Below are positions 8,067 through 18,627 of a DNA stretch of 64,000 bases, in pieces. The stretch's first letter is position 1. Every line of letters starts with the position of its first letter. The position numbers were made by a program, and so were the translations under genes. A model generated the notes under the pieces. That model was not told the origin of the DNA. It saw nothing but the letters and a program-made list of their open reading frames with translations, and searched no databases. This stretch comes from Rhodoferax fermentans (lineage in GTDB: Bacteria; Pseudomonadota; Gammaproteobacteria; Burkholderiales; Burkholderiaceae_C), in contig NZ_MTJN01000002.1 in NCBI RefSeq assembly GCF_002017865.1, positions 992,001-1,056,000 of the forward strand, in the 5' to 3' direction.

Positions 8067-10715
8067 ATGACCCAATTCGCCAAAGAAACCTTGCCCACCA
8101 GTCTTGCGGACGAAATGCGCCGCAGCTATCTGGACTACGCCATGAGCGTGATCATCGGGCGGGCTTTGCCGGATGCGCGCGACGGTCTGAAACCGGTGCA
8201 CCGGCGTGTGTTGTTTGCGATGCACGAATTGAACAACGACTGGAACAAGGCCTACAAAAAATCCGCACGTATCGTGGGTGATGTGATCGGTAAATACCAC
8301 CCGCACGGCGACCAGTCGGTGTACGACACGATTGTGCGTATGGCGCAGGACTTCTCCATGCGCCACATGCTGGTGGATGGCCAAGGCAACTTCGGATCCG
8401 TCGATGGCGACAGCGCTGCCGCCATGCGTTACACCGAAATCCGCTTGGCCAAGATTGCGCACGAGCTGCTGGCCGACTTGGACAAAGAAACCGTGGACTT
8501 CGGCCCGAACTACGACGGCTCCGAAAAAGAACCGCTGGTGTTGCCTACCCGCCTGCCCAACCTGCTGGTCAACGGCTCTGGCGGTATTGCCGTGGGTATG
8601 GCCACCAACATCCCGCCGCACAACCTCAACGAAGTCGTTGATGGCTGCCTGCATTTGCTGAAAAACCCAGAAGCCTCGATTGACGAGCTGATGGAGATCA
8701 TCCCGGCACCTGACTTCCCCACCGCCGGCATCATCTACGGCATCAACGGTGTCAAGGACGGCTACCGCACCGGTCGTGGTCGCATCGTGATGCGCGCCAA
8801 ATGCCATTTCGAAGACATCGACAAAGGCCAGCGCCAGTCCATCATCGTTGACGAACTGCCCTACCAGGTCAACAAAAAGACCTTGCAGGAACGCATGGCC
8901 GAGCTGGTGCACGAGAAAAAAATCGAAGGCATCAGCCACATCCAGGACGAGTCCGACAAATCCGGCATGCGCCTGGTGATCGAACTCAAGCGCGGTGAAG
9001 TACCCGAGGTGGTGCTCAACAACCTGTACAAACAGACCCAGCTGCAAGACACCTTTGGCATGAACATGGTGGCCCTGGTCAACGGCCAGCCCAAGCTCTG
9101 TAATCTGAAGGATCTGATCGAGGTCTTCCTGAACCACCGCCGCGAGGTGGTGACACGGCGTACCGTGTTCGAATTGCGCAAAGCACGCGAACGTGGCCAT
9201 GTGCTCGAAGGCCTGGCCGTGGCGCTGGCCAACATCGACGACTTCATCCGCATCATCCGCGAGTCACCCACCCCACCGGTGGCCAAGGCCGAGTTGATGA
9301 CCCGCAGTTGGGACAGCAAACTCGTGCGCGAGATGCTCACCCGCACCCGTGCCGATGGTGGTGTGGTCAATGCCGACGACTACCGCCCCGACGGTCTGGA
9401 GATGCAATTTGGCATGCAAGCTGACGGCTTGTACCGACTGTCTGAAACCCAAGCCCAAGAAATTCTGCAAATGCGCCTGCAACGCCTGACCGGGCTGGAG
9501 CAGGACAAGATTGTGGGTGAATACAAGGAAGTCATGGCGGTCATTGACGACTTGCTCGACATCCTGGCTCGCCCGGAACGGGTCTCTATCATCATTGGCG
9601 ACGAACTCACCGCGATCAAAACCGAATTCGGTCTGACCAAAATCGGCGCGCGCCGCTCGCTGGTGGAGCACAGCTCGTTTGACCTGAGCACCGAAGACCT
9701 GATCACCCCAACCGACATGGTGGTCACGCTGAGCCACAGCGGCTACATCAAGAGCCAGCCGCTCAGTGAATACCGCTCCCAAAAGCGTGGTGGCCGTGGC
9801 AAACAGGCCACCGCCACCAAAGAAGACGACTGGGTCGACCAGCTCTTCATCGCCAACACCCACGATTACCTGCTGTGTTTTTCCAACCGAGGCCGCATGT
9901 ACTGGCTCAAGGTCTGGGAGGTGCCACAAGGTTCACGCGGCTCGCGTGGTCGCCCCATCGTCAACATGTTCCCGCTGCAAGATGGCGAAAAAATCACCGT
10001 GGTGTTGGCACTCACTGGCGAAAAACGCACATTCCCCGAAGACCAGTATGTGTTCATGGCGACCCGCATGGGCACCGTCAAGAAGACCGCACTCGATGAA
10101 TTCAGCAACCCGCGCAAGGCAGGCATCATTGCGGTGGACTTGGACGACGGCGACTTCCTGATTGGCGCGGCATTGACCGACGGCAAACACGATGTGATGT
10201 TGTTCTCCGATGGTGGCAAGGCGGTACGTTTTGACGAGAACGATGTGCGCCCGATGGGCCGCCAGGCACGTGGTGTGCGCGGCATGATGCTTGACGAGGG
10301 CCAGAGTGTGATCGCCATGCTGGTGGCCGAGGACGAGTCCCAAAGTGTGCTCACCGCCACCAAGCACGGCTACGGCAAACGCACCAGCATCGTCGAATAC
10401 ACCCGCCATGGCCGCGGCACCAAGGGCATGATCGCTATTCAGCAGAGTGAGCGCAATGGCAAGGTCGTGGCCGCCACGCTGGTGCACGCCGATGACGAGA
10501 TCATGCTGATCACCGACAAGGGTGTCTTGGTACGCACCCGCGTCAGCGAAATTCGCGAGTTGGGCCGTGCCACCCAGGGCGTGACCCTGATTGGTCTGGA
10601 CGAAGGCTCACAGCTCAGTGGTCTGCAGCGTATTGTGGAAAACGATGCCATTGCCAAAACAGCAGACGACAGCGCTGGCGATGCTGCCGACGAGCCCACT
10701 GCACCTGACGCCTGA
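8067..10715 (+). CDS. gyrA: DNA gyrase subunit A
   Basis: The breakage-reunion subunit of gyrase, which introduces negative supercoils with GyrB. 882 residues is full length. The N-terminal domain shows the winged-helix/tower region with the active Tyr in [11 protein letters not shown]. The quinolone-resistance region reads [11 protein letters not shown], so the position equivalent to E. coli Ser83 is Gln, while Asp87 is kept. The C-terminal beta-pinwheel contains the GyrA box QKRGGRGKQ, which marks it as gyrase rather than ParC. It begins the long plus-strand block that runs through serC, pheA, tyrA and aroA-cmk. Confidence 0.97.
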   Translation: MTQFAKETLPTSLADEMRRSYLDYAMSVIIGRALPDARDGLKPVHRRVLFAMHELNNDWNKAYKKSARIVGDVIGKYHPHGDQSVYDTIVRMAQDFSMRHMLVDGQGNFGSVDGDSAAAMRYTEIRLAKIAHELLADLDKETVDFGPNYDGSEKEPLVLPTRLPNLLVNGSGGIAVGMATNIPPHNLNEVVDGCLHLLKNPEASIDELMEIIPAPDFPTAGIIYGINGVKDGYRTGRGRIVMRAKCHFEDIDKGQRQSIIVDELPYQVNKKTLQERMAELVHEKKIEGISHIQDESDKSGMRLVIELKRGEVPEVVLNNLYKQTQLQDTFGMNMVALVNGQPKLCNLKDLIEVFLNHRREVVTRRTVFELRKARERGHVLEGLAVALANIDDFIRIIRESPTPPVAKAELMTRSWDSKLVREMLTRTRADGGVVNADDYRPDGLEMQFGMQADGLYRLSETQAQEILQMRLQRLTGLEQDKIVGEYKEVMAVIDDLLDILARPERVSIIIGDELTAIKTEFGLTKIGARRSLVEHSSFDLSTEDLITPTDMVVTLSHSGYIKSQPLSEYRSQKRGGRGKQATATKEDDWVDQLFIANTHDYLLCFSNRGRMYWLKVWEVPQGSRGSRGRPIVNMFPLQDGEKITVVLALTGEKRTFPEDQYVFMATRMGTVKKTALDEFSNPRKAGIIAVDLDDGDFLIGAALTDGKHDVMLFSDGGKAVRFDENDVRPMGRQARGVRGMMLDEGQSVIAMLVAEDESQSVLTATKHGYGKRTSIVEYTRHGRGTKGMIAIQQSERNGKVVAATLVHADDEIMLITDKGVLVRTRVSEIRELGRATQGVTLIGLDEGSQLSGLQRIVENDAIAKTADDSAGDAADEPTAPDA

Positions 10716-10729
10716 GCACTTCTAAAAAC

Positions 10730-10776
10730 ATAGCTTCTTGCCCTTTATGTATAAGGGCTAGAGCCTGATTTCTTAT
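10730..10776. repeat. Dispersed palindromic element, gyrA-serC gap
   Basis: Forward copy close to consensus: ATAGC-TTCTTG-CCCTTTATGTATAAGGG-CTAGAGCC. The CCCTT/AAGGG arms form a hairpin. It fills nearly the whole intergenic space before serC. Confidence 0.85.
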
Positions 10777-10778
10777 AG

Positions 10779-11879
10779 ATGTCACGCATGAACAGACCTT
10801 ATAACTTTTCTGCCGGCCCGGCCGCCATGCCCGAAGAAGTCTTGGCAGAGGCCGCGGCCGAGATGCTGGACTGGCACGGCAGCGGCATGGGTGTGATGGA
10901 GATGAGCCACCGCGGCAAAGAGTTTGGCCAGATCGCCCAGGAAGCCGAGGTCGATTTGCGCGAGCTGTTGGCCGTGCCAGCGCACTTCAAACTGCTGTTC
11001 ATGCAAGGCGGTGGCTTGGCCGAGAACGCCATCGTGCCGCTGAACCTGTCGCGTGGGGAGGCGGTTGACTTTGTGGTCAGCGGCAGCTGGAGCCAGAAAT
11101 CAGCACAAGAAGCCGCCCGTTATTGCACCGTGCGGGAGGCTGCCAACACCCAAGCCAGCGGTTTTACCACGCTGGTCGACCCGGCCAGCTGGCAGCTCAG
11201 CAACAAACCAGCCTACGTGCACATCTGTAGCAACGAAACCATCAACGGGGTCGAGTACCAGAGCCTGCCTGACCTGAAGGCGCTGGGCTGTGAGGCACCG
11301 CTGGTGGTCGATTTCTCGTCCCACGTCGCCTCGCGCCCGGTGGACTGGTCACGGGTCGGTTTGGCTTTTGGCGGTGCTCAGAAAAACCTTGGCCCCGCTG
11401 GCTTGACCCTGGTGGTGGTGCGGGAGGATTTGCTGGACCGTGCCCTGCCGATCTGCCCAAGCGCTTTCTGCTACAAAACCGTGGCAGAGAACAACTCCAT
11501 GTTCAACACCCCGCCCACCTATGCGATCTACATCGCCGGGTTGGTGTTCAAGTGGCTCAAGCGCCAGGGTGGCATCGCCGCGATGGAGGCGCGCAACATC
11601 GCCAAGGCTGAGCTGCTGTACCAGGCCATCGACCGCTCCAGCCTGTACACCAACCGGGTCGACCCAAGCTGCCGCTCCCGCATGAATGTGCCGTTTTACC
11701 TGCGTGACGAAAGTCTCAATGAAGCCTTCCTGGCTGGCGCCAAAGAACGTGGTCTGCTGCAACTCAAAGGCCACAAGTCGGTGGGAGGCATGCGCGCCAG
11801 CATCTACAACGCGCTGCCGCTCGAAGGGGTGCAGGCGCTGGTGGCCTATTTACGCGACTTCGAAGCGCAGCACGGCTGA
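10779..11879 (+). CDS. serC: Phosphoserine aminotransferase
   Basis: A PLP-dependent transaminase of serine synthesis (3-phosphohydroxypyruvate to phosphoserine), also acting in pyridoxal phosphate synthesis. 366 residues. [14 protein letters not shown] is the signature N-terminus, [10 protein letters not shown] follows, and the PLP Lys lies in [14 protein letters not shown] (about residue 200). The ATG at 10779 is adopted; a second ATG three codons in is equally possible, and no strong ribosome site separates them because a repeat element fills the upstream gap. A perfect hairpin overlaps the stop codon. It is followed by pheA and tyrA, the usual betaproteobacterial order. Confidence 0.95.
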   Translation: MSRMNRPYNFSAGPAAMPEEVLAEAAAEMLDWHGSGMGVMEMSHRGKEFGQIAQEAEVDLRELLAVPAHFKLLFMQGGGLAENAIVPLNLSRGEAVDFVVSGSWSQKSAQEAARYCTVREAANTQASGFTTLVDPASWQLSNKPAYVHICSNETINGVEYQSLPDLKALGCEAPLVVDFSSHVASRPVDWSRVGLAFGGAQKNLGPAGLTLVVVREDLLDRALPICPSAFCYKTVAENNSMFNTPPTYAIYIAGLVFKWLKRQGGIAAMEARNIAKAELLYQAIDRSSLYTNRVDPSCRSRMNVPFYLRDESLNEAFLAGAKERGLLQLKGHKSVGGMRASIYNALPLEGVQALVAYLRDFEAQHG

Positions 11880-11896
11880 CCACTTCGGTCAGCCGT
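11872..11896 (+). other. Perfect 10-bp hairpin across the serC stop codon
   Basis: ACGGCTGACC-ACTTC-GGTCAGCCGT. The left arm contains the serC TGA stop. No U-tract follows, so it is more likely an mRNA-stabilising or attenuating hairpin than a classical terminator. Confidence 0.55.
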
Positions 11897-11962
11897 ACCC
11901 GCCCACAGAGATTCCACCCCAACGCCGGTCACACACCCAGCCCAATCAACTGAACCGACACG

Positions 11963-13045
11963 ATGGCCAAGACCCTTCCTGAGTTACGCAACCAGATCGA
12001 CGCGGTCGATCTGGAACTGATCGCCCTGCTCAACAAACGCGCCGCCCTGGCCCACGAGGTCGGTGAGATCAAACGCCTGGACGGCTCGACTGTGTTCCGG
12101 CCCGACCGCGAAAACCAGGTGATCAGCAACCTGCAGGCCGTCAACCAAGGCCCCCTCAAAGACCACAGCGTGGCCATCATCTGGCGCGAAATCATGTCGG
12201 CCTGCCGCTCTCTGGAAGCACCGCAGCGCGTTGCGTATCTGGGCCCGGCGGGCACGTTCAGCGAACAGGCCGCGATCCAGTTTTTTGGCGGCAGCATGGC
12301 ACGCGTGATGTGTGTCAGCTTTGACGAGGTGTTCCGCGCCACGGCGGCGGGCAGCGCCGAATTTGGTGTGGTGCCGATCGAGAACTCGTCCGAAGGGGTG
12401 GTTTCGCGCACGCTGGACCTGCTGCTCAGCTCACCGCTGCACATCATTGGTGAAACCAGCTTTCTGGTGCGCCACAACCTGCTGCGCCTGGAGCCCAGAC
12501 TGTCCAACATCGAGGCGGTCTACGCCCACCCGCAGGCCCTGTCGCAATGCCAGGACTGGCTCAGCACCCACCTGCCGCATGCCGACCGCCGCGCTGCACC
12601 GAGCAATGCCGAAGGTGCACGCCTGGCCTCCACCAACCCAGCCTGGGCCGCGATTGCCAGCGAACGCGCGGGCAGCGAATTTGGCCTGCATGTGGTGTCC
12701 TACGCGATCCAGGACGACGCTTTCAACCGCACCCGCTTTGCGGTGATCTGCCTGCCCACCACCTTGGCGGCGCCGCAAGCCACCGGCAAAGACTGTGTCA
12801 GCCTGATTGTGTCGGTGAACAACAAGCCCGGCGCGGTGCACGACCTGCTGGTGCCACTCAAACGGCACGGGGTGTCGATGACGCGTTTTGAGTCACGCCC
12901 GGCGCGCTCTGGCCAGTGGGAGTACTACTTCTACATCGACCTGGCCGGCCACCCGTCCGAGCCGCATGTGGCCGCCGCGCTCGAAGAGTTGCGCAGCCTG
13001 TGTGCCTTCTACAAGGTACTGGGCACCTACCCGGTGGCCGAATGA
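11963..13045 (+). CDS. pheA: Bifunctional chorismate mutase / prephenate dehydratase (P-protein)
   Basis: Makes phenylpyruvate from chorismate via prephenate. 360 residues in three domains: AroQ-type chorismate mutase (residues ~1-90, LRNQIDAVDLELIALLNKRA), prephenate dehydratase (~93-270, YLGPAGTFSEQAA, PIENSSEGVV and the catalytic NRTRFAVI), and an ACT regulatory domain (~275-355, NNKPGAVHDLL and the ESRP motif in RFESRPARSG) that binds Phe for feedback inhibition. tyrA follows after ~70 nt, so both branches from prephenate are encoded together. Confidence 0.96.
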   Translation: MAKTLPELRNQIDAVDLELIALLNKRAALAHEVGEIKRLDGSTVFRPDRENQVISNLQAVNQGPLKDHSVAIIWREIMSACRSLEAPQRVAYLGPAGTFSEQAAIQFFGGSMARVMCVSFDEVFRATAAGSAEFGVVPIENSSEGVVSRTLDLLLSSPLHIIGETSFLVRHNLLRLEPRLSNIEAVYAHPQALSQCQDWLSTHLPHADRRAAPSNAEGARLASTNPAWAAIASERAGSEFGLHVVSYAIQDDAFNRTRFAVICLPTTLAAPQATGKDCVSLIVSVNNKPGAVHDLLVPLKRHGVSMTRFESRPARSGQWEYYFYIDLAGHPSEPHVAAALEELRSLCAFYKVLGTYPVAE

Positions 13046-13117
13046 ACAAGTTACCCACACGTGCCCACCCATTTGGGCCGCTCGGCATGTGCAGCAGTCA
13101 ACCAGCCGGGAGGTCTG

Positions 13118-13987
13118 ATGTTTGAACAACTGGGCTTGATTGGCTGCGGCCTGATGGGTGGCTCCTTTGCACTGGCACTCAAACAGGCGGGCCTGGTTAA
13201 ACGTGTTGTGGGTTACAGCAAGTCACCCTCCACCACCGAGCGCGCCTGCCAGATGGGGGTCATCGACGTGGCAGCCCCATCGGCCTTGCTGGCGGTGTCG
13301 GGCGCCGACATTGTGCTGATGGCGGTGCCGGTGGCAGCCTCCGAGGCCACCTTCAAAGCCATCAAACACATGGTCACGCCCTGCATGTTGATCATGGATG
13401 TGGGTTCAACCAAGGGTGACGTGGTCGAGGCGGCGGCGCGCGGCCTGCGCGAGCAAGTTGGCTCTTTTGTGCCTGCGCACCCGATTGCAGGCAAGGAGCT
13501 CGCTGGTGTCGACAACGCCGACGCCGAGCTGTATGTGGGCAAACAGGTGATCCTGACGCCCACCGAGGTGACGCTATCCGCCCACACCCAACGCGCGACC
13601 GAGGTCTGGAGCGCGCTGGGCTGCAAAGTGGTGCAGATGTCGCCCGAGTCCCACGACGCGGCTTTTGCTGCGGTCAGCCACCTGCCCCACATGTTGGCCT
13701 TCACGCTGATGAACTCGGTGATCGGGCAAAGCAAAGGAGCCAGCTACATGGGCTTGGCCGGGCCGGGTTTTCGCGATTTCACCCGCATTGCCGCCAGCGA
13801 CCCCAAGGTCTGGCGCGACATTCTGCAGGCCAACCGGGCCGAGTTGCTGACCCAATGCCAGCACTTTCGCGACCAGCTGGCCCTGTTTGAAGCTGCCATG
13901 TTGGCGGGTGACCAGCAGACGCTGGAAGCCCTGATCACCCAGGCCAGCACCGCCCGCGCCGCCTGGCGCATGAACCAGTTACCGTGA
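13118..13987 (+). CDS. tyrA: Prephenate/arogenate dehydrogenase
   Basis: An NAD(P)-dependent step of tyrosine synthesis. 289 residues from ATG 13118, chosen because GGGAGGT lies just upstream and the Rossmann motif IGCGLMGGSFALALK starts 7 residues in; an upstream in-frame ATG at 13061 would add 19 unlikely residues. The nucleotide-binding domain spans ~5-165 (VMDVGSTKGDVV, PAHPIAGKELAGV) and the all-helical dehydrogenase domain the rest (HDAAFAAVSHLPHMLAF, the catalytic His region). No ACT domain. It is followed closely by aroA-cmk. Confidence 0.94.
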   Translation: MFEQLGLIGCGLMGGSFALALKQAGLVKRVVGYSKSPSTTERACQMGVIDVAAPSALLAVSGADIVLMAVPVAASEATFKAIKHMVTPCMLIMDVGSTKGDVVEAAARGLREQVGSFVPAHPIAGKELAGVDNADAELYVGKQVILTPTEVTLSAHTQRATEVWSALGCKVVQMSPESHDAAFAAVSHLPHMLAFTLMNSVIGQSKGASYMGLAGPGFRDFTRIAASDPKVWRDILQANRAELLTQCQHFRDQLALFEAAMLAGDQQTLEALITQASTARAAWRMNQLP

Positions 13988-13999
13988 GTCCCGTTGCGC

Positions 14000-15997
14000 A
14001 TGTTCACCACCGCTTTCCTTGATCTTCCCCCCCTAGAAACCGCCGCTGGCACCATCACCCTGCCCGGCTCCAAAAGCATCTCGAACCGGGTTCTGCTGCT
14101 GGCCGCCCTGAGTCAGGGCAGCACGGTGGTGCACGACCTGCTGGACTCCGACGACACCCGCGTCATGCTCGAAGCCCTGCGCCAACTGGGTTGCAGGATT
14201 GAACAAAACCATAGCACGGTCACCATAGAGGGTCTGGGCGGGAAGCCCATAACAGCACAAGCCCAGCTGTTCATGGGCAATGCCGGCACCGCCATCCGGC
14301 CACTCACCGCTGCGCTGGCGGTGATGGGTGGCAGTTATGAATTGCGCGGCGTGGCACGGATGCACGAGCGTCCGATTGGTGATTTGGTGGACGCACTGCG
14401 CCAACTGGGTTGCCAGATTGATTACCTGGAGAACCCAGGCTACCCGCCGCTGCGCATCGGTCAGCCCACGCTGGACGTGTCGCAGCCGATCCGGGTGCGC
14501 GGGGATGTGTCGAGCCAGTTCCTGACCGCGCTGCTGATGGCTTTGCCCCTTGTTGCAAAGCAAGACATCACGATAGAAGTTGTGGGCGAGCTGATTTCGC
14601 GCCCCTACATCGAGATCACGCTGAACCTGCTGGCGCGTTTTGGCGTGGTGGTGCAGCGCGAGGGCTGGCAACGTTTCACCATTCCAGCGGGCAGCCGGAT
14701 CATTTCTCCGGGTGAAATCCATGTCGAAGCCGATGCCTCATCCGCTAGTTATTTCATAGCTCTTGGGGCAATCGCCAAAAGGGCTAGCAGCCAAAATTGC
14801 ATCAAGATTCTGGGCGTCGGTGCCGACTCCATTCAGGGTGACATCCGCTTTGTCGAAGCCGCACAGATGATGGGCGCACAGATTACCAGTGGCCCGAACT
14901 GGCTGGAGGTCACACGCGGTGCCTGGCCGCTCAAGGCGATTGACCTGGACTGCAACCACATCCCCGACGCCGCCATGACGCTGGCGGTGATGGCGCTCTA
15001 CGCCGACGGCCCCTGCACCATGCGCAACATCGCCAGCTGGCGCGTCAAGGAAACCGACCGCATTGCCGCCATGGCCTGTGAATTACGCAAGCTCGGCGCC
15101 ACGGTGGAAGAAGGCGCCGACTTCATTCGGGTGTTACCGCTGCCGAACCCGGCAGACTGGAAGCCCGCCAGCATCCACACCTACGACGACCACCGCGTGG
15201 CCATGTGTTTTTCGCTCGCTGCGTTCAACCCGGCGGGCTTGCCGGTGCGCATCGAGGACCCGAAATGTGTCGCCAAAACCTTCCCGGATTATTTTGAGGC
15301 GCTGTTCTCGCTGGTCCAGACCAGCCGCCAGCACATTCCGGTGATCTGTATCGATGGTCCCACGGCTTCGGGCAAGGGCACGCTCGCGGCAGCACTGGCC
15401 AAACGGCTCGGATACCACTTCCTGGACTCAGGCGCGATGTACCGCATCACCGCCTTGGCGGCCACCGGCGCGGGCCTGCCGATTGATACCAGTGGTGAAA
15501 CCGCTATCGCTAGTCTGGTGCAAGACCTGTCAATCACGTTCACCGCTGGTCAGATCCTGCTGGATGGGGTCGACGTGACCGAGGCGATCCGCTCGGAAGC
15601 CAATGGCATGAACGCCTCCAAAGTGTCTGCCCTGCCCCAGGTGCGGGCCGCCTTGGTCGACCTGCAACACAGCTTTCACCGCCTGCCCGGGCTGGTGGCC
15701 GATGGGCGCGACATGGGCTCCGCGATCTTTCCACAAGCCCCACTCAAGGTGTTTCTGACCGCCAGTGCCGCAGAACGCGCACAAAGGCGTTTCAAACAGT
15801 TGATTTCAAAAGGGATTTCAACTACACTCGACAGTCTTCGCGCTGATTTAGAAGCCAGGGACGAGCGGGACCAAACCCGCAGCGCCTCACCTTTAAAACC
15901 CGCACAAGACGCCGTGTTGCTGGACAACTCGGATTTATCGGTTGAAAAATCGGTCGATCTGGTAGTGGGCTGGTGGCTAGGCAAACAGCCCTTTTGA
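14000..15997 (+). CDS. aroA-cmk: Fused 3-phosphoshikimate 1-carboxyvinyltransferase (EPSP synthase) / cytidylate kinase
   Basis: A 665-residue fusion. Residues ~1-440 are EPSP synthase (PEP + shikimate-3-phosphate): [42 protein letters not shown] and [18 protein letters not shown]. Residues ~445-660 are CMP kinase: P-loop [36 protein letters not shown] and ARDERDQTR. The fusion is known in several Burkholderiales and joins two genes that are adjacent in relatives, just before rpsA. The ATG at 14000 is preferred over an in-frame TTG at 13994. Codons ~253-266 coincide with a copy of the dispersed element, making [11 protein letters not shown]. Confidence 0.93.
   Translation: MFTTAFLDLPPLETAAGTITLPGSKSISNRVLLLAALSQGSTVVHDLLDSDDTRVMLEALRQLGCRIEQNHSTVTIEGLGGKPITAQAQLFMGNAGTAIRPLTAALAVMGGSYELRGVARMHERPIGDLVDALRQLGCQIDYLENPGYPPLRIGQPTLDVSQPIRVRGDVSSQFLTALLMALPLVAKQDITIEVVGELISRPYIEITLNLLARFGVVVQREGWQRFTIPAGSRIISPGEIHVEADASSASYFIALGAIAKRASSQNCIKILGVGADSIQGDIRFVEAAQMMGAQITSGPNWLEVTRGAWPLKAIDLDCNHIPDAAMTLAVMALYADGPCTMRNIASWRVKETDRIAAMACELRKLGATVEEGADFIRVLPLPNPADWKPASIHTYDDHRVAMCFSLAAFNPAGLPVRIEDPKCVAKTFPDYFEALFSLVQTSRQHIPVICIDGPTASGKGTLAAALAKRLGYHFLDSGAMYRITALAATGAGLPIDTSGETAIASLVQDLSITFTAGQILLDGVDVTEAIRSEANGMNASKVSALPQVRAALVDLQHSFHRLPGLVADGRDMGSAIFPQAPLKVFLTASAAERAQRRFKQLISKGISTTLDSLRADLEARDERDQTRSASPLKPAQDAVLLDNSDLSVEKSVDLVVGWWLGKQPF
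14756..14797. repeat. Dispersed palindromic element, copy inside aroA
   Basis: Forward copy: ATAGC-TCTTGGGGCAATCGCC-AAAAGGGCTAGCAGCC. It is in frame in the EPSP synthase domain, right after ASSASYF, where family members usually have a short loop. Confidence 0.6.
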
Positions 15998-16106
15998 ACC
16001 TTCTCAAGGGCTGTACCCGCAGGGGCTGATCCCCTTGCAACCGGCCCTCATCTGCCTTTTCGCGCTGCACTGCGCACCGCAGGTGAGGTTCACAAAACTT
16101 AACCCC

Positions 16107-16122
16107 GTGGCGTTAATGCCAC
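16107..16122 (+). promoter_or_regulatory. rpsA leader hairpin in place of a Shine-Dalgarno
   Basis: GTGGC-GTTAAT-GCCAC, ending 7 nt before the rpsA ATG and followed by an A-rich run (ACACAAAAA). No purine Shine-Dalgarno is visible. E. coli rpsA also lacks a strong SD and depends on leader structure for S1 autoregulation. Confidence 0.5.
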
Positions 16123-16129
16123 ACAAAAA

Positions 16130-17809
16130 ATGTCTGAATCTTTTGCCGCCCTGTTTGAAGAGTCCTTGACACGCACAGAAATGCGTCCAGGCGAAGTGAT
16201 CACTGCTGAAGTGGTCCGTATTGAACACAGCTTTGTGGTTGTCAACGCTGGTCTGAAGTCTGAAGCCTATGTGCCGCTGGAAGAGTTCAAGAACGATCAG
16301 GGCGAAACCGAAGTGCAAGTCGGTGACTTTGTCTCCGTGGCCATCGGCTCCATCGAAAACGGCTACGGCGACACCATCCTGTCGCGCGACACCGCCAAAC
16401 GTCTGGCTTCCTGGATGAGCCTGGAAAAAGCCCTGGAAACAGGCGAATTTGTCACTGGCACCACCAGCGGCAAGGTCAAGGGTGGTCTGACCGTGTTGGT
16501 CAACGGCATCCGCGCTTTCTTGCCCGGATCTCTGGTGGACACCCGTCCGACCAAGGACCTGTCTCCGTACGAAAACAAGACCCTGGAATTCAAGGTCATC
16601 AAGCTCGACCGCAAGCGCAACAACGTGGTGCTGAGCCGCCGTGCCGTGGTGGAAGCCTCCATGGGCGAAGAACGCTCCAAGCTGATGAACACGCTGAAAG
16701 AAGGCGCGATTGTTCACGGTGTGGTCAAGAACATCACCGAATACGGCGCGTTTGTGGACCTGGGCGGTATTGACGGCCTGCTGCACATCACCGACATGGC
16801 CTGGCGCCGCGTCCGTCACCCGTCTGAAGTGGTGACTGCTGGCCAGGAAATCACCGCCAAGATCCTGAAATTTGACACCGAGAAGAACCGCGTGTCTCTG
16901 GGTCTGAAACAAATGGGTGATGACCCGTGGATGGGCGTGAACCGCCGCTACCCGCAAGGCACCCGCATGTTCGGCAAGATCACCAACATCGCCGACTACG
17001 GCGCATTTGTGGAACTGGAACCCGGCATCGAAGGTCTGGTGCACGTGTCCGAAATGGACTGGACCAACAAGAACGTGGCCCCGAGCAAGATCGTTGCCCT
17101 CGGCGACGAAGTCGAAGTCATGGTTCTGGAAATCGACGAAGACAAGCGCCGCATCAGCCTGGGCATGAAGCAATGCAAGGCCAACCCATGGCAAGAATTC
17201 GCGCAAAACACCAAGCGCGGTGACCGCGTCAAGGGCCCGATCAAATCCATCACCGACTTCGGCGTGTTCGTCGGCTTGGCTGCTGGTATCGACGGTCTGG
17301 TGCATTTGTCCGACCTGTCCTGGAACGAAACCGGCGAAGCCGCTGTGCGCGAGTACAAGAAGGGCCAAGAAGTCGAAGCACTGGTGTTGGCTGTGGACGT
17401 GGACCGCGAACGCATCTCCCTGGGTATCAAACAACTCGATTCCGACCCGTTCACCACCTTCTCGTCGATCAACGACAAGGGTTCTGTGGTGACCGGCAAG
17501 GTCAAGACTGTCGATGCCAAGGGCGCTGAAATCGACCTCGGTGAAGACATCCTTGGTTACCTGCGTGCTTCCGAAATCAGCCGTGACCGCGTCGAAGATG
17601 CGCGCAATGTGCTCAAGGAAGGCGACGAAGTCACCGCTGTGGTGGTCAATGTGGATCGCAAGACCCGCAACATCCAGTTGTCAATCAAGGCCAAAGACGC
17701 TGCTGACCAGAACGAAGCCATGGCATCTCTGAGCCAGCAATCGGCTCGTGAAAACGCTGGCACCACCAGCCTCGGTGCGTTGTTGCGCGCCAAGCTGGAC
17801 AACAACTGA
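16130..17809 (+). CDS. rpsA: 30S ribosomal protein S1
   Basis: 559 residues with six S1/OB-fold RNA-binding repeats. Repeats 3-6 are clear from repeated [20 protein letters not shown] openings ([50 protein letters not shown]). The first two repeats bind the ribosome and the others bind mRNA. Placement after aroA-cmk and before ihfB is conserved in proteobacteria. A terminator follows at 17834-17868. Codon use is markedly more biased than in neighbours (GAA, AAG, CTG and CGC dominate), as expected for a highly expressed gene. Confidence 0.97.
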   Translation: MSESFAALFEESLTRTEMRPGEVITAEVVRIEHSFVVVNAGLKSEAYVPLEEFKNDQGETEVQVGDFVSVAIGSIENGYGDTILSRDTAKRLASWMSLEKALETGEFVTGTTSGKVKGGLTVLVNGIRAFLPGSLVDTRPTKDLSPYENKTLEFKVIKLDRKRNNVVLSRRAVVEASMGEERSKLMNTLKEGAIVHGVVKNITEYGAFVDLGGIDGLLHITDMAWRRVRHPSEVVTAGQEITAKILKFDTEKNRVSLGLKQMGDDPWMGVNRRYPQGTRMFGKITNIADYGAFVELEPGIEGLVHVSEMDWTNKNVAPSKIVALGDEVEVMVLEIDEDKRRISLGMKQCKANPWQEFAQNTKRGDRVKGPIKSITDFGVFVGLAAGIDGLVHLSDLSWNETGEAAVREYKKGQEVEALVLAVDVDRERISLGIKQLDSDPFTTFSSINDKGSVVTGKVKTVDAKGAEIDLGEDILGYLRASEISRDRVEDARNVLKEGDEVTAVVVNVDRKTRNIQLSIKAKDAADQNEAMASLSQQSARENAGTTSLGALLRAKLDNN

Positions 17810-17833
17810 TCAGGTTGTTGCCCCTCTGAACTG

Positions 17834-17868
17834 ACGACCGGTTGCACCCGTGCACCGGTCGTTTTTTT
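17834..17868 (+). terminator. Rho-independent terminator of rpsA
   Basis: ACGACCGGT-(11 nt)-ACCGGTCGT stem followed by seven T. The loop can pair further (GCAC/GTGC). Confidence 0.9.
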
Positions 17869-17889
17869 CTTCGTTTCAGGCCCCAGATC

Positions 17890-18201
17890 ATGACCCGTTC
17901 CGACCTTGTTGAAGAGCTAGCTGCGCGTTTCAGCCAACTCACCCAGCGTGATGCCGAGTTTGCCGTCAAAGCCATTCTGGACGCGATGAACGACGCACTG
18001 GTGCGTGGCCACCGCATCGAAATTCGTGGTTTTGGCAGTTTTTCCGTCAACTACCGTGCACCGCGCATGGGCCGCAACCCGCGCAGCGGCGAAAGTGTGG
18101 CCATTCCCGAAAAGCGCGTGCCCCATTTCAAACCTGGTAAAGCGCTGCGTGAGGCAGTTGACCAGCGCACGGCAGAATTGACCCAAACCGCCCGCCCCTG
18201 A
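17890..18201 (+). CDS. ihfB: Integration host factor subunit beta
   Basis: 103 residues from ATG 17890 ([21 protein letters not shown]). A HU/IHF-type DNA-bending protein that acts as a heterodimer with IhfA in transcription, replication and recombination. [22 protein letters not shown] is the DNA-intercalating arm with the Pro wedge region. An upstream in-frame ATG at 17842 lies inside the rpsA terminator and is rejected. It starts the ihfB-lapA-lapB-rfaE1-hldD block. Confidence 0.95.
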   Translation: MTRSDLVEELAARFSQLTQRDAEFAVKAILDAMNDALVRGHRIEIRGFGSFSVNYRAPRMGRNPRSGESVAIPEKRVPHFKPGKALREAVDQRTAELTQTARP

Positions 18202-18303
18202 CGCTGTAGCAGCCCCCATCATGCCTGCGGTCGCAAACCTGACCGTCGGTGATCATGGCCGAAGTTGTTGGCGTTAAAATTTTGAGCCCTTGGGAACACG
18301 CCA

Positions 18304-18627
18304 ATGAACAAACTGATCTGGTTGATAAAGTGGATGCTGAAAGCAGCCATTTTTTTTACCCTGTTCGCCTTTGCGCTGAACAACCAGCAAGACACCACGG
18401 TGCATTTTTTCTTTGGCAACCAGTGGCAAGCACCCCAGGTTCTGGTGGTGTTGACCGCGTTTGCGGCAGGTGTAGCCGTTGGCGTAGTGGGCATGGTGCC
18501 CTGGTGGTGGCGGCAAAGACGCCAGTCCAAACAGCCCATCGCAGAAGTGCCGACTTCGCCCAACACACCCGCCGGCTTGACAGCCACACCGCCTGCCAAC
18601 GCACCTGCCTACGCCGATGGAATTTAG
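18304..18627 (+). CDS. lapA: LapA-family inner-membrane protein (DUF1049)
   Basis: 107 residues with two membrane helices (~5-25 and ~40-65) flanking the family hairpin FALNNQQDTTVHFFFGNQW. The cytoplasmic tail is Pro/Thr-rich. LapA works with LapB in the control of LPS synthesis (LpxC turnover through FtsH in E. coli). Its 3' end overlaps lapB by 11 nt, so translation is probably coupled. Confidence 0.85.
   Translation: MNKLIWLIKWMLKAAIFFTLFAFALNNQQDTTVHFFFGNQWQAPQVLVVLTAFAAGVAVGVVGMVPWWWRQRRQSKQPIAEVPTSPNTPAGLTATPPANAPAYADGI

Noticed and set aside
7980-9200. 406-codon antisense frame over gyrA
   Set aside because: Mirror of conserved gyrA codons; no start signal or motif.
14195-14260. Second possible repeat copy in aroA (ATAGC followed by AGGGTCTGG)
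   Set aside because: The left arm is missing and the protein context is normal for EPSP synthase.
16004-17434. 476-codon antisense frame over rpsA
   Set aside because: Shadow of the strongly biased rpsA codons; His/Phe/Val-rich and without family features.
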